Below are positions 63,258 to 64,000 of a stretch of DNA of 64,000 nucleotides, in pieces. Made by a program: the position numbers and the translations under genes. The notes below the pieces were generated by a model. It was not told where the DNA came from. It was given only the letters and a program-made list of their open reading frames with translations, and searched no databases. Source of the stretch: UBA1426 sp052034085 (GTDB lineage Bacteria; Bacillota; Clostridia; Peptostreptococcales; Anaerovoracaceae); assembly GCA_052034085.1 (NCBI GenBank), contig JBPOJA010000005.1, positions 1 to 64,000 of the forward strand, read 5' to 3'. The number at the start of each line of letters is the position of its first letter. The first letter of the stretch is position 1.

Positions 63258-63285
63258 CCTATCGAAATCGAAGGAGGTTTTTCTT

Positions 63286-63927
63286 ATGGAATTAATGGAT
63301 TTGCAGGCCTTTTTTGAATCCACGAGAGGACAGGCTCTCACTATTTTCGCCATTGCTATTCTGTTTCTAGTGATTCTGGTTTCAGGGAAGGACAAAAAAA
63401 CTGATACAAAAGGCCTTGCCCTGGCAGCTGTATTTGTAGCTTTGTATCTGACCCTCAATCAGATAATAATTTTCAGAATGCCCCAGGGAGGCTCTGTTAC
63501 TGCTTTCAGCATGTTAGCTATCACTTTGGCAGGATATATTCTTGGTCTCAGGAGAGCCGTAATGGCCGGGATGTGCGCCGGACTGATAAGCCTGATTTTC
63601 AACCCTTATGTCATACACCCTCTTCAGCTGCTTTTGGATTACCCCCTTGCTGTTGGGGCCCTTGGCTTCGCCGGGCTGTTTACAGAAGGTAAAAAAGGAC
63701 TGATAGGAGGCTTTTTCTTCGGCGCCTTCTGCCGCTTTGTATGTACTTTCCTGTCGGGCATGATTTTCTTCGGTCAATATGCGCCGGAAGGTTTCAATCC
63801 TTTCACCTGGTCATTATATTACAACATCATGTACATAGGTGTTGAATCACTTCTGACCGGGGCAGTTCTGCTGCTGCCGCCGGTAAATCAGGTTTTTATG
63901 CGGCTTCAGGGGGAAGCACGTAACTGA
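63286..63927 (+). CDS. thiT: Energy-coupled thiamine transporter ThiT
   Basis: This 213-residue substrate-binding membrane subunit of an ECF transporter for thiamine has six hydrophobic segments. Aromatic and polar residues typical of the thiamine pocket are visible in the C-terminal half (FGQYAPEGFNPFTWSLYYN). An extra hydrophobic helix precedes the core (residues about 16-33). The TPP riboswitch directly upstream supports thiamine. The energising ECF module (ecfA, ecfT) is not in the window. Confidence 0.93.
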   Translation: MELMDLQAFFESTRGQALTIFAIAILFLVILVSGKDKKTDTKGLALAAVFVALYLTLNQIIIFRMPQGGSVTAFSMLAITLAGYILGLRRAVMAGMCAGLISLIFNPYVIHPLQLLLDYPLAVGALGFAGLFTEGKKGLIGGFFFGAFCRFVCTFLSGMIFFGQYAPEGFNPFTWSLYYNIMYIGVESLLTGAVLLLPPVNQVFMRLQGEARN

Positions 63928-63955
63928 GACGAAGTCAGTTTAACTGTAAAATAAG

Positions 63956-63988
63956 AAATACGGCGGGAATGTACCTGCCGTATTTAAT
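63956..63988 (+). terminator. Terminator after thiT
   Basis: AAATACGGC pairs with GCCGTATTT around a 12-nt loop, followed by AATAC. A second small hairpin (AACTGA/TCAGTT) lies at 63922-63940. The T-run is weak. Confidence 0.55.
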
Positions 63989-64000
63989 ACCATCATCTTT

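Overview
The window looks like a chromosomal segment of an anaerobic, amino-acid-fermenting member of the Clostridia. The evidence is a complete glycine reductase cluster with two in-frame UGA (selenocysteine) codons, a split glycine decarboxylase (gcvPA/gcvPB), a 4-hydroxybutyrate-to-crotonyl-CoA cluster, a membrane pyrophosphatase, NhaC-type transporters, sigma-54 regulators and clostridial-style ribosome binding sites. The exact genus cannot be fixed from the sequence alone.

Layout. (1) 1-8.06 kb, minus strand: a tandem glycine riboswitch with a terminator, then grdX, grdE, grdB (Sec350), trxB, trxA, grdA (Sec44), an intrinsic terminator, and a single gene in which GrdC and GrdD are fused. 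Short palindromic repeats with the core AAAGGGCTGTCCCC lie at both ends of this cluster and inside it, and again at 58.3 kb. (2) 8.16-15.76 kb, minus strand: a tight six-gene unit of NhaC-type transporter, saccharopine-dehydrogenase-like protein, SDR, gcvPA, gcvPB and an NAD-kinase-like protein. It has a sigma-54 promoter at its head, and a divergently transcribed sigma-54 activator (16.09-17.88 kb) is next to it. (3) 17.9-21.65 kb, minus strand: a second unit of the same logic (NhaC-type transporter, sigma-54 activator, SDR), again with a sigma-54 promoter and with phased copies of the same operator-like motif. (4) 22.05-22.13 kb: tRNA-Leu(CAG). (5) 22.2-43.7 kb: mostly housekeeping genes. 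These are a class V aminotransferase, an FAD oxidoreductase, a small membrane protein, a DUF1292 protein, uvrC, an MBL hydrolase, trkA-trkH, rnr, hppA, secG, eno-tpiA-pgk-gap, rpoN, trmL, hom, a RidA-family gene, nth and a zinc protease. (6) 43.9-51.2 kb, plus strand: an RND efflux adaptor and pump, an NCS1 permease and a dihydropyrimidinase/hydantoinase. (7) 51.3-58.2 kb, minus strand: a cytidylate-kinase-like protein, a B12-dependent ribonucleotide reductase, then acn-icd-gntR under a consensus sigma-A promoter overlapped by a GntR-type palindrome. (8) 58.4-62.7 kb, minus strand: 4-hydroxybutyryl-CoA dehydratase, a small CGGC protein, 4-hydroxybutyrate CoA-transferase and 4-hydroxybutyrate dehydrogenase. 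(9) 62.8-63.9 kb: a NifU-like protein (minus) and a TPP riboswitch controlling thiT (plus).

How it fits together. Glycine can be oxidised through the glycine decarboxylase and reduced to acetyl phosphate by glycine reductase, with thioredoxin carrying electrons; the glycine riboswitch ties reductase expression to glycine. The two sigma-54 transporter units directly upstream probably import and process some amino-acid-like substrate that feeds this pathway, but the substrate is unknown. The rpoN gene in this window carries its own sigma-54 consensus site beside a sigma-A -10 element, which suggests that the regulon's sigma factor is autoregulated. The transporter/activator/saccharopine-dehydrogenase block (about 13.15-17.88 kb) is clearly AT-richer than its neighbours and may have been acquired.
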